A stretch of 19,193 bases of DNA from the NCBI GenBank assembly GCA_964451935.1, contig CAYVKE010000055.1, positions 1 to 19,193 on the forward strand, in the 5' to 3' direction. Positions 1 through 6,947 of this stretch are shown here, in pieces. The notes under the pieces were generated by a model, which was not told the DNA's origin, ran no database searches, and saw nothing but the letters and a program-made list of their open reading frames with translations. Origin of the DNA: CALFXN01 sp964451935. Its GTDB lineage: Bacteria; Synergistota; Synergistia; Synergistales; Aminobacteriaceae. The translations under genes and the position numbers were made by a program. Position 1 is the stretch's first letter. Each line of letters starts with the position of its first letter.

Positions 1-1
1 T

Positions 2-136
2 GAGGCGATGATGCTTCTCGGAATGATCCACGCGCTTCGCGGAGAGGACGCGAAAGCGCGGCGCATGCTCTCCGCCCTGGAGAAGAACGATCCGAACAAG
101 GCGAAGCAGTTGCGGAAGTGGATGGAGAACAAATAG
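2..136 (+). CDS. C-terminal end of an unidentified protein (partial, TPR-like)
   Basis: The left edge of the window cuts this gene. Only the last 44 codons are visible, in the frame ending at the TAG at 134-136. The peptide is charged and helical-looking, with the pattern LLGMIHALRGEDAKARRML followed by LEKNDPNKAKQLRKW. That spacing of small and large hydrophobic residues resembles the end of a tetratricopeptide-type helical repeat, but one repeat is not enough to assign a family. The next gene starts 22 bases later on the same strand, so the two probably share a transcript with the CsgG-like gene further on. No function is assigned. Confidence 0.6.
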   Translation, partial: EAMMLLGMIHALRGEDAKARRMLSALEKNDPNKAKQLRKWMENK

Positions 137-158
137 CCGATCGGGGAGGGGGATGTCC

Positions 159-919
159 ATGAAGGCGCGTTGCGTTGTCGGAGGGCTTCTCGTCATGGCG
201 GTCGCGCTGGTGCTTTCGGGAAGCTGCGCGACGGCGACAAGCGGCGGAGGCGGGGGCGGCGGGGAAGGCGGAAGCGGGGCGGCGGCCGCAGCGAACCGCG
301 AGGCGGACCAGGCGCTCGNNNNNNNNNNCTGTTCCGCGAAGGGGACTACGCCCGGGCGATCAAGGTCATGGGCGCGGTGCTCCCCCGTCTACCGGAGGAC
401 CGGAAGGGCGAGGGGAACTACATCATCGGATCGAGCCATCTCAGGACCGGGAACTACGAGGCGGGGCAGGAGTTTTCGCTCGTCGCGCTGTCCAAATACT
501 ACAAAGGCGAAACGACGCTCTGGGGCGACCGGGAGAAGGTCCGCACGCTGGCGGCGACCGATCTGTCGTACCACGCGAGCGACAAAGGGGATTACGGGAT
601 CATCGATCGCGTCGAGGGGATCGTGAGCGATGACGTCAAGCTCGACCGCGTTCTCGTGCGGGAGCCGAACGGCGTTCTGGCGGGACGGACGCGCCTGTCG
701 TCGATCCTGTCGTTCTACAAGGCCCGGGCGCTGAAGAACGCGAAAAAGGCGCAGGAAGCGCTCGCGCTCCTGAAGACCATGGCGTTCGATACGGGGAAGA
801 TCTTCGTGGACGGCAAGGTGACGGGACTCACCGAAGCGGTCGAAAAGCTGACCGCAGAGGTCGCCGCGATGGCGGCCCGGTTCCTTTTCCGCGCCGCGCT
901 GCGTCCGCTCCGGCTCTGA
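159..919 (+). CDS. Probable lipoprotein with helical-repeat body, interrupted by an assembly gap
   Basis: Unrecognised exported protein. The N-terminus has a basic start (MKAR), a hydrophobic stretch (LLVMAVALVLSG) and a cysteine in GSC that could be a lipid-modified residue, although the lipobox is imperfect. A Gly/Ala-rich linker follows, then the N run at 319-328. After the gap the body continues in a different frame (LFREGDYARAIKVMGAVL, then YKARALKNAKKAQEALALL), with TPR-like helical periodicity, to the TGA at 917-919. ATG 159 is preferred over ATG 153 because the GGAGG at 145-149 lies 9 bases from the former and only 3 from the latter. The frame change is best explained by a wrong gap length, not a real frameshift. 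The neighbours suggest an envelope-associated operon with the downstream CsgG-like protein. Confidence 0.6.
319..328. other. Assembly gap (10 Ns)
   Basis: A run of ten N lies directly after a very GC-rich, glycine-codon-dense stretch (roughly 238-300), the kind of sequence that breaks short-read assemblies. The reading frames on the two sides do not join if the gap is exactly ten bases. They join only if its true length leaves remainder 2 on division by 3, so ten is probably a placeholder. Confidence 0.97.
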
Positions 920-969
920 GGCCGGTCGAAGGCGCCCGTCGTGAGGAACGGCGTCGGAGGGGCTGGCCG

Positions 970-1488
970 ATGAGAAAAAAGGCGCCGCTGTCGGGTATAC
1001 TCATCCTGTTGGCGATCCTGTCATCCGCGATTGCGGGGAACGCAATGCCTGCGGCGACGTCGGTCCGGCTCGCCGTGGTCGATTTCCGGGCCAACGGCGT
1101 TCCCTTCCACCTCGGGGCGGGCGTCGCGGAGATGGTCCGCGGACGGCTCGTCGGCGTTCCGGGATGCACGGTGCTCGAACGGACGCAGCTCGCCGCCGTC
1201 GCCGCGGAACACAAGCTCGCGCTCTCGGGGCTCGTCGACGAACGGACGGCCGTAAAGCTCGGGAAGCTCGTCGGCGCACGGTACATGCTTCTCGGCTCCG
1301 TGAACGGCCTGGGGGCCGTGATCGCGATCAGCGCCCGGCTCGTTGACGTCGAGACCGCCGTGGCGCTTTCGGCGTTCAACGTCTCCTCGAACGACGGCGA
1401 GAACGGCCTGTTCGCTGCGTCGCAAACACTCGGGGAAAATATCGTCATGGAATTGTTCGGAAGCCCTGCGCCGACGCCGAAGGAGTAG
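970..1488 (+). CDS. CsgG-like secreted protein
   Basis: A 172-residue protein with a Sec-type signal peptide (ILILLAILSSAIAGNA, about residues 9-25) and a compact domain resembling the CsgG/FlgO-type fold. Key signatures are LAVVDF near residue 34, VLERTQLAAV near 72, LSGLVDERTAVKLGKLVGA near 88-106 and the following YMLLGSV. This matches the order seen in CsgG-family periplasmic or outer-membrane assembly proteins (VxER, then KLGxxxGAxxxLxGSV). No lipobox cysteine is visible and it is shorter than true curli CsgG, so it is probably a soluble periplasmic relative, not a curli pore. GGAGG at 956-960 is spaced 9 bases from the ATG. It follows the probable lipoprotein by 50 bases and ends just before a strong terminator, so it is probably the last gene of that operon. 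The exact role is unknown. Confidence 0.75.
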   Translation: MRKKAPLSGILILLAILSSAIAGNAMPAATSVRLAVVDFRANGVPFHLGAGVAEMVRGRLVGVPGCTVLERTQLAAVAAEHKLALSGLVDERTAVKLGKLVGARYMLLGSVNGLGAVIAISARLVDVETAVALSAFNVSSNDGENGLFAASQTLGENIVMELFGSPAPTPKE

Positions 1489-1503
1489 AAGCGGATTTCG
1501 CGT

Positions 1504-1543
1504 CCCCCTTCCGCGTCCCGTCGGGCGCGGGAGGGGGATTTTT
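1504..1543 (+). terminator. Strong intrinsic terminator overlapping the next gene's ribosome-binding site
   Basis: A 12-bp GC-rich stem pairs 1504-1515 with 1526-1537, with one G-U pair and a 10-base loop. An A and five T (1539-1543) follow. It lies 15 bases after the CsgG-like stop codon. The 3' arm contains GAGGGGG (1531-1537), the only good Shine-Dalgarno sequence for the ATG at 1547. Confidence 0.9.
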
Positions 1544-1546
1544 CGT

Positions 1547-2398
1547 ATGGAGCGGAATGCGTTTGTCGCCGTAATCGCCGCCGTTATCGCGACGATGGTC
1601 GTCGTCGTGTATCTCGGGGATGTTCGCTGGAATGAAAAAACGGCTGCGATCCGGTCGGAGCTTGATCGCGCGCGCGTCGAAGCGAACGTTGCGGTTTCCG
1701 GAGCGGCGGCGGAGCTTCCCGGTCCCGTCCGGCGGTATCTCGACGCGGTCCTGCCGGAAGGGACGCCGAACGTCATCGGGGTGACGCTTCGCCACGAGGG
1801 ACGGTTCAACATGAGCGAGACCGGGGAGCGGTGGACGCCCTTCACGTCGGACCAGACGGCGACGATGCGCCGCCCGGGATTCGACTGGGACGCGCGGATC
1901 CGCATGGCGCCGGGCGTGAACGTCTACGTCCATGACGCCTATGTCGCGGGGAAGGGCATGCTGCACGCCGCCGTCCTCGGCCTTGTGACCGTGGCGGATC
2001 AGCGCGATACGCCCGAAATCGCGCGGGGCGAGCTGATGCGGTTCCTCGCCGAGTCCGCGTGGTATCCCACGGTGCTGCGGCCCGGACAGGGCGTGCACTG
2101 GGAAGCGATCGACGAACGCTCGGCCCGCGCCTTCCTCGATGACGGGGGCGCTTCCGTTTCGCTGGTGTTCTTCTTCGGTGCGGACGGCCTGATCGAAACG
2201 TTCCGGGCCGACGCGCGGATGCGAAGCGCGGGCGGCGTCAACGTCGCGACGCCATGGGGCGGTCGGCTCTGGAACTACGAGCGCCGGAACGGGATCCTCG
2301 TTCCGCTCGACGGCGAGGTGTCGTGGCTGCTTCCCGACGGCCCGAAGCCCTACTGGCGCGGATGCATCACGGACATCCGGCACGAATTCGCGCGGTGA
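1547..2398 (+). CDS. DUF6544-type conserved protein with N-terminal membrane anchor
   Basis: A 283-residue protein. Residues about 5-24 (FVAVIAAVIATMVVVVYLGD) form one transmembrane helix; the rest is a soluble domain. The body carries the pattern of the uncharacterised family I remember as DUF6544 (also called DUF6920): PVRRYLDAVLP, RHEGRFNM, WTPFTSDQ, PGFDWDARIRMAPGVNVYVHDAY, GELMRFLAESAWYPT, TPWGGRLWNYE and LPDGPKPYWRG. The family has no established function. The ATG at 1547 is chosen because it keeps the whole membrane helix and has GAGGGGG 9 bases upstream, although that site lies inside a terminator hairpin. Seven bases separate it from the YgjP-like gene, so those two are likely co-transcribed. 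The family number is from memory. Confidence 0.8.
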   Translation: MERNAFVAVIAAVIATMVVVVYLGDVRWNEKTAAIRSELDRARVEANVAVSGAAAELPGPVRRYLDAVLPEGTPNVIGVTLRHEGRFNMSETGERWTPFTSDQTATMRRPGFDWDARIRMAPGVNVYVHDAYVAGKGMLHAAVLGLVTVADQRDTPEIARGELMRFLAESAWYPTVLRPGQGVHWEAIDERSARAFLDDGGASVSLVFFFGADGLIETFRADARMRSAGGVNVATPWGGRLWNYERRNGILVPLDGEVSWLLPDGPKPYWRGCITDIRHEFAR

Positions 2399-2405
2399 GC
2401 GACGG

Positions 2406-3119
2406 ATGAAGACCGCTCCCCACGTCATCATGCTCGGCGACATTCCCGTCGAGGTGACGCGCAAGAAGATGAAGACGCTGCGTCTGGGCGTCTATCCCCC
2501 GGACGGGCGCGTCCGGATCTCCGCGCCGCTGAAGACGAACGACGAGACAGTGCTCCGCATGGCGACGGAGCGGCTTGCGTGGATCGAGCGGCAGCGGGAG
2601 AAGTTCGCGGCCGTCCCGCCGCCCGCGCCGGTCGACTTCGTCGACGGCGAGGTTCACGCATTTCTCGGGGAGCCCTGCCGTCTGCTGGTGCGCGAGCGGA
2701 ACAGCGCGGCCCGCGTCGACGCGTGCGGCGAACCGGCGATCGCGATCACCGTTCGGCCCGGAAGCACGCGGGAGCAGCGTGAGGCCGCACTGCTCGACTG
2801 GTATCGCGACCGGCTCTCCGAACTGATTCCGCCGCTGATCGACCGATGGCGGTCCGTCATGAACGTAAGCGTCGACGAGTGGCGCATCCGCAGGATGAAG
2901 ACGCGGTGGGGAAGCTGCAACATCGCGGCCCGGCGCGTCTGGTTCAGCCTGGAGCTGGCGCGGAAACCGGCGCCCTGCCTGGAGTACATCGTCGTCCACG
3001 AGCTGACGCACTTGCTCGAACGCGGCCACGGTGCGCGCTTCAAGGCCCTGATGGACGGCTTCCTTCCCGACTGGCGCGAGCGCCGGAAGCTGCTGAACGC
3101 TGCGGTCAACGGCGCGTAA
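2406..3119 (+). CDS. YgjP/DUF45-type zinc metallopeptidase-like protein
   Basis: A 237-residue cytoplasmic protein of the YgjP-like (M48-type, DUF45) family. The N-terminal half has the typical opening (IPVEVTRKKMKTLRLGVYPPDGRVRISAP). The second half holds the conserved RRMKTRWGSCN segment, then VVHELTHLLERGHGARF with the zinc-binding HExxH (H198, E199, H202) and a third histidine at H208. The last residues (FLPDWRERRKLLN) match the usual end of the family. No signal peptide is seen. Family members look like metallopeptidases; one E. coli member has been described as a UTP pyrophosphatase, so the substrate here is uncertain. GGTGAG at 2394-2399, overlapping the stop of the previous gene, is 6 bases from the ATG and suggests translational coupling. 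Confidence 0.88.
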   Translation: MKTAPHVIMLGDIPVEVTRKKMKTLRLGVYPPDGRVRISAPLKTNDETVLRMATERLAWIERQREKFAAVPPPAPVDFVDGEVHAFLGEPCRLLVRERNSAARVDACGEPAIAITVRPGSTREQREAALLDWYRDRLSELIPPLIDRWRSVMNVSVDEWRIRRMKTRWGSCNIAARRVWFSLELARKPAPCLEYIVVHELTHLLERGHGARFKALMDGFLPDWRERRKLLNAAVNGA

Positions 3120-3175
3120 GTCTTGTAGTGCTACGCTGTATGCAGACGTCAAACAGACCGAAACGGGGTGTCTTC

Positions 3176-3742
3176 ATGAACGAACAGAGAGGAAACACGC
3201 AGACCGCGACCGCGTATTTCGCGGGCGGATGCTTCTGGTGCATGGTGTCGCCGTTCGACGCGCTCGACGGCATTCTCGAGGTGCGCTCGGGCTACATGGG
3301 CGGACACATCGCGAACCCGACGTATAAAGACGTGAAGAGCCAGACGTCCGGGCACTACGAGGCGATCCGCGTGTGCTACGACCCGGATGCGGTCTCCTAC
3401 GACACGCTGCTCCGGGCGTTTTGGCGGCAGGTGGACCCCACCGACGACGACGGCCAGTTCCAGGATCGGGGTCCCTCGTACCGGACCGCGATCTTCTACG
3501 TCACCGACGAACAGCGCGCGGCGGCGGAGGCGTCGAAAAAAGCGATGGACGAATCGGGACGCTTCCCCGGCCCCATCGTGACGCCGATCCTGCCCGCGTC
3601 CACGTTCTACGACGCCGAGGAGTATCACCAGGACTTCTACAAGAAGAGCCCCGACGAGTACCACGAGGACCGGGCGAAGTCCGGGCGCGACGAGTTCATC
3701 GCGAACGTCTGGGGAGACGACTATTACGACCTCTCGCGCTGA
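3176..3742 (+). CDS. msrA: Peptide-methionine (S)-S-oxide reductase MsrA
   Basis: A 188-residue cytoplasmic enzyme that reduces methionine-S-sulfoxide, free or in proteins, using thioredoxin. The catalytic motif GGCFWCM carries the nucleophilic C19 and, within the same CFWC motif, C22 as the likely resolving cysteine. Other family landmarks are SGYMGGHIANPTYKDV, SGHYEAIRV (with the conserved glutamate), FWRQVDPTDDDGQFQDRG, SYRTAIFY and AEEYHQDFYKK. The overall pattern and C-terminal end resemble the single-domain Bacillus subtilis type more than the E. coli type, which carries C-terminal resolving cysteines. ATG 3176 is chosen since homology begins with TATAYFAGG; an in-frame ATG at 3140 would add 12 unsupported residues. 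The upstream ribosome-binding site is weak (ACGGGGTG). The 3' end overlaps an open frame leading into the radical SAM gene. Confidence 0.95.
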   Translation: MNEQRGNTQTATAYFAGGCFWCMVSPFDALDGILEVRSGYMGGHIANPTYKDVKSQTSGHYEAIRVCYDPDAVSYDTLLRAFWRQVDPTDDDGQFQDRGPSYRTAIFYVTDEQRAAAEASKKAMDESGRFPGPIVTPILPASTFYDAEEYHQDFYKKSPDEYHEDRAKSGRDEFIANVWGDDYYDLSR

Positions 3743-3818
3743 CGCCTTCCTCGCGGGGCTCGACGGCGCGTTCGTCCTCGGCGTCAATCCGCCGGTCGTC
3801 GACTTCGCGTTCGGCGAC
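3723..3818 (+). other. Coding extension of the radical SAM gene upstream of its first canonical start
   Basis: In the frame of the radical SAM protein, this stretch translates to a family-typical N-terminus containing FVLGVNPPVVDFAFGD, which joins directly to the DVWAKPLGLLYLLEELR segment of a B12-binding domain. The frame is open back to a TGA at 3579-3581 but contains no ATG, GTG or TTG between 3582 and 3818. The only plausible near-cognate start is ATT at 3723, six bases after GGGGAG (3711-3716), within the msrA 3' end. The true start could be this ATT, or an indel may hide a normal start. Confidence 0.6.
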
Positions 3819-5003
3819 GTGTGGGCCAAGCCACTCGGGCTGCTCTACCTGCTCGAAGAGCTTCGCACGCGCGGAAATTCCGTCGCCCTGATCGACTGCG
3901 TCCACGAGGGGCGCGAAAAGCCGCTGCCCTACGGACGCTTCCGGATCGCGCGCGAAAGCGTTCCGAAGCCCGCGCCGTACCGGGACATTCCAAGGCGCTA
4001 CTGGAGGTACGGCATGAGCGAGGCCGCCTTCCGCTCGCGTCTCGCCTCGCTCCCGCGGCCCGACGCGGTGCTGCTGACGTCCGGGATGACCTACTGGTAT
4101 CCGGGCGTCGCGTGGTGCCTCGCGATCCTTCGAGAGGTCCTGCCCGGCGTTCCGGTGTTCCTCGGGGGCGTGTACGTGCGTCTGTGCCCGGAGCACGCGG
4201 CCACGCTCGGAGCGGACTTCGTCCAATCGGAGTTTCGCCCCGTCGCGGCCGCGCGCCCCGCGTTCGACCTCTACGACGGTCTCGGCTACGCGGTCACGGC
4301 GACGTCGTGGGGGTGCCCGCTGCGGTGCGGCTACTGCGCCTCGTCGCGTCTCTGGCCGTCGTTCGTCCTCCGTCCGCACGACGAGGTCGAGCGGGAGATT
4401 TCGTTCGAGCTGTCGCTTCCCGGGGTGAACGACATCGCGTTCTACGACGACGCGCTCCTCGTGGGGCGCGAGACGCGCTTCCTCCCCCTCGCTTCTCGCC
4501 TCGAACGCTTCGACGGGGCACGGTTCCACACGCCGAACGGCCTCCACGTCCGCGAGATCGACGCGGCGTGCGCCCGCGCGCTCCGGCGGGCGCGCTTCGT
4601 GACGCTTCGGCTGAGCCTCGAGAGCGTCGATCCGGGGATCGGACATTCGGGGTCGGACAAAGTCTCGCGCGACCAGTACGCCCGCGCCGTCGCGAACCTC
4701 CTCGACGCGGGGTACGAGCCCGAACGCCTCGAGACCTACCTTCTCGTCGGGCTCCCCGGCCAGACGCCCGAGTCGGTCGCGGACGCGATCGCGTTCGTGC
4801 GGTCGCAGGGGGCCGTCCCGAAGCTCGCGGAGTTCTCGCCGCTGCCCGGAACCAGAATGTTCGCCGACGCGTGCGCCCGCTCTCCGGAGATCGCGTCCGA
4901 ACCGCTGCTCCAGAACAATACGGTCTGGGCGCCGTATATCGGCCGCACGATCGAGCCCGGCGTGTTGCAGGACCTCAAGGATCTCGCGAAGGGACGGCGC
5001 TGA
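3819..5003 (+). CDS. B12-binding-domain radical SAM protein
   Basis: From the first canonical start (GTG 3819) this is 394 residues; conserved sequence continues upstream of it (see 3723-3818). The first about 135 residues look like a cobalamin-binding Rossmann domain (KPLGLLYLLEELRTRGNSVALIDC, then LLTSGMTYWYPGV and VPVFLGGVY). The radical SAM core follows, with the iron-sulfur motif GCPLRCGYCAS (C166, C170, C173 counted from GTG 3819), a FYDDALL strand, RLSLESVD and the LVGLPGQTPESVADAI segment. Such proteins use S-adenosylmethionine cleavage for methylations, ring rearrangements or other difficult chemistry in the cytoplasm. The substrate cannot be read from sequence and no biosynthetic cluster surrounds it. 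It overlaps or abuts msrA, suggesting co-translation. Confidence 0.85.
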   Translation: MWAKPLGLLYLLEELRTRGNSVALIDCVHEGREKPLPYGRFRIARESVPKPAPYRDIPRRYWRYGMSEAAFRSRLASLPRPDAVLLTSGMTYWYPGVAWCLAILREVLPGVPVFLGGVYVRLCPEHAATLGADFVQSEFRPVAAARPAFDLYDGLGYAVTATSWGCPLRCGYCASSRLWPSFVLRPHDEVEREISFELSLPGVNDIAFYDDALLVGRETRFLPLASRLERFDGARFHTPNGLHVREIDAACARALRRARFVTLRLSLESVDPGIGHSGSDKVSRDQYARAVANLLDAGYEPERLETYLLVGLPGQTPESVADAIAFVRSQGAVPKLAEFSPLPGTRMFADACARSPEIASEPLLQNNTVWAPYIGRTIEPGVLQDLKDLAKGRR

Positions 5004-5046
5004 GGGGGGCGCACTTCCCCGCTTCGGCCGAAAACGGCGAACTCTC

Positions 5047-5068
5047 GTCGGACGCCCGGTCTTCCGAC
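5047..5068 (+). terminator. Possible weak terminator hairpin after the radical SAM gene
   Basis: GTCGGA (5047-5052) and TCCGAC (5063-5068) form a 6-bp stem with a 10-base loop. The nearest T-rich stretch (around 5091-5097) is more than 20 bases away, so this is at best a poor intrinsic terminator. The rest of 5004-5201 shows no gene. Confidence 0.25.
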
Positions 5069-5163
5069 TGCCGCCGCCTCTCCCGTCCGCTTCTTTTACG
5101 AACCGAACACACTCCCGAAACGCTTCCGAGACCTTCGCCGTGTAGAGTCTTCAGCGGAACTCC

Positions 5164-5179
5164 CCGGAGTCCGCTCCGG
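5164..5179 (+). promoter_or_regulatory. Leader hairpin before the first alkaline phosphatase
   Basis: CCGGAG (5164-5169) pairs with CTCCGG (5174-5179) over a TCCG loop, ending 11 bases before the ribosome-binding site GAGGTGAT at 5191-5198. The second phosphatase gene has a hairpin at a comparable place. A weak -10-like TAGAGT lies at 5143-5148 without a convincing -35. Function in mRNA stability or translational control is an inference. Confidence 0.4.
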
Positions 5180-5201
5180 AATCTCACGGCGAGGTGATCT
5201 C

Positions 5202-6734
5202 ATGTCCGAAATGTCTGTTCGTGCGTCGGCGCGCCGGCGCGGAATCGCGGTTTTCCTTGCGGCTCTGGCCCTGTTGGCGCTTTCGTCCGCATCGTTTGCG
5301 GCGACGAAGGCGAAATATGTCTTTCTCATGATCGGGGACGGCATGGCGCTCCCGCAGCGCAACGCCGCTGAAATCTTCCTCGCGGCCGAAAAGGACGCCG
5401 CGAAGCCCGGCATCGTCCGGCTCGCGATGAACGAGCTTCCCGCGCAGGGGATGTGCACGACCTATTCGACGAACTCCCTGATCACGGACTCCGCGGCCGC
5501 GGCGACGGCGTTCGCGTGCGGCGAGAAGACGAAGTCCGGCGTCATCGCGATGGACCCGAAGGGCGAGAGGAAGCTCCCCATCATTACGCAGCTCGCGAAG
5601 GCGTCGGGCCGGAAGATCGGGATCGTCTCCTCCGTGTCGATCGACCACGCGACACCTGCGGCGTTCTATTCGCACGCGGCAGGACGGAGCGTCTACTACG
5701 GAATCGCGCTGCAGCTCGCGGAAAGCGGCTTCGACTACTTCGCGGGCGGCGGACTCAAGAAACCCAAAGGCGACAAGGGCGACCAGCCGGACGCGTTCGA
5801 GGCTATCGAAAAGGCAGGGTACGTCATCACGCGCACGCGCGACGACTTCCTGAAGCTGAACGCGTCCTCCGGGAAGATTCTCGCGATCAATCCCGTGCTC
5901 GACCGGGACAAGGCGCTTTCCTACGAAATCGACCGCCAAGACGGCGAGATCACGCTCGCCGAGTTCACGACGAAGGGGATCGAGCTGATCGATAACCCGA
6001 ACGGTTTCTTCATGATGGTCGAGGGCGGCAAAATCGACTGGGCGTGCCACGCGAACGACGCGGTCGCCTCGATACGGGACACGATCGCGTTCGACGACGC
6101 GGTCCGCGTCGCGCTTGATTTCTACAAAAAGCATCAGGACGAAACCCTTGTCGTCGTCCTCGCGGACCACGAGACGGGCGGCATGTCGATCGGCTTCGCG
6201 GGAACGCAGTACGACACGTTCTTCTCGAAGCTGCGCTTCCAGAAGGGCTCGTATCTCGCGTTCGACGCCTTCCTCGCCGAATACAAGAAGACGCATCAGA
6301 CGGAGACGGCGAAATTCGACGACATCGCCGCAAAGATTACGGAGTTCTTCGGCTTCCGCTTCCTTTCCGACGAGAAACTCGTCGACCTGGAGTCGAAGGC
6401 GAAGGGCGGCGATTCGGCGGCGGCGCAGGAACTCGAACTCGCCGTCAAGCCGCGCGAGATGAAGGAACTCCGGTCCGCCTTCGAACAGACCATGAAGGGC
6501 GCGAAGGAGCGTTCGAGCGACGAGGAAACATACCTCCTCTACGGCGAGTACGAGCCGCTCACGATCAGCCTGACGCATATTCTCAACCGGAAGGCCGGGA
6601 TCGGCTGGACGACCTACGCGCACACGGGCGTCCCCGTGCCGGTGTCCGCGATCGGCGTCGGGCAGGAGACGTTCAACGGATACTACGACAACACGGACGT
6701 CCACGCGAAGATGAAGGCGGCCATGGGGCTGTAG
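5202..6734 (+). CDS. Secreted alkaline phosphatase, copy 1
   Basis: A 510-residue PhoA-superfamily phosphomonoesterase, predicted periplasmic. Signal peptide: about residues 1-33 (hydrophobic GIAVFLAALALLALSSASFA). Metal and catalytic motifs in order: GDGM (D46), TDSAAAATA with nucleophile S97, IDHATPAAF, EGGKIDWACH (E274, D279, H283), DHETGG (D322, H323) and YAHTGVPVPV (H474). About 150 residues separate the DHETGG and final HTG motifs, from memory far more than in E. coli PhoA, so there is a large mostly helical insertion (about 350-455). ATG 5202 has GAGGTGAT 3-5 bases upstream. It is followed by hairpins, so it is probably transcribed alone or at the head of a loosely linked cluster. Highly similar to copy 2 and less so to copy 3. 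Substrate specificity is not readable. Confidence 0.95.
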   Translation: MSEMSVRASARRRGIAVFLAALALLALSSASFAATKAKYVFLMIGDGMALPQRNAAEIFLAAEKDAAKPGIVRLAMNELPAQGMCTTYSTNSLITDSAAAATAFACGEKTKSGVIAMDPKGERKLPIITQLAKASGRKIGIVSSVSIDHATPAAFYSHAAGRSVYYGIALQLAESGFDYFAGGGLKKPKGDKGDQPDAFEAIEKAGYVITRTRDDFLKLNASSGKILAINPVLDRDKALSYEIDRQDGEITLAEFTTKGIELIDNPNGFFMMVEGGKIDWACHANDAVASIRDTIAFDDAVRVALDFYKKHQDETLVVVLADHETGGMSIGFAGTQYDTFFSKLRFQKGSYLAFDAFLAEYKKTHQTETAKFDDIAAKITEFFGFRFLSDEKLVDLESKAKGGDSAAAQELELAVKPREMKELRSAFEQTMKGAKERSSDEETYLLYGEYEPLTISLTHILNRKAGIGWTTYAHTGVPVPVSAIGVGQETFNGYYDNTDVHAKMKAAMGL

Positions 6735-6754
6735 GAACCGTCCGCATCCCGATT

Positions 6755-6794
6755 GCGAGCGACGCTTCCCGCCGTTTCGGGAAGCGTCGCTCGC
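6755..6794. repeat. Perfect 17-bp inverted repeat after phosphatase copy 1
   Basis: 6755-6771 and 6778-6794 are exact reverse complements with a 6-base loop (CCGTTT). The hairpin lies 20 bases after the phosphatase stop. No T-tract follows on either strand. It could be a U-less transcription end signal or an RNA 3'-end protecting structure. Confidence 0.85.
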
Positions 6795-6819
6795 GTTCGC
6801 GCCCCGGACGCGCATTTCT

Positions 6820-6846
6820 CCGGCGAAGGCTTTCCGTCGGCTTTTT
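6820..6846 (+). terminator. Probable second intrinsic terminator
   Basis: CCGGCG (6820-6825) pairs with CGTCGG (6835-6840), including one G-U pair, followed by C and five T (6842-6846). Together with the stronger hairpin just upstream it would end the first phosphatase transcript and separate it from the YibE/F gene. Confidence 0.5.
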
Positions 6847-6947
6847 CGGGACAGTCTGCGGAGCGTCTGCGCAAAGGCGACGCGATCGCAGCGCATCGGC
6901 CCCCCGCTTGCGACAGAGAGCGAAGGGCGGAACCGGAGGAGAATAGT

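Noticed and set aside
3121..3145. Promoter before msrA (TTGTAG and TATGCA-like boxes)
   Set aside because: No pair of hexamers with 16-18 base spacing fits. The gene may be read from the upstream operon.
3373..3891. Open frame in another frame over msrA and the radical SAM start
   Set aside because: It is Arg/Gly/Pro-rich, without domain signatures, and shares its bases with two well-supported genes.
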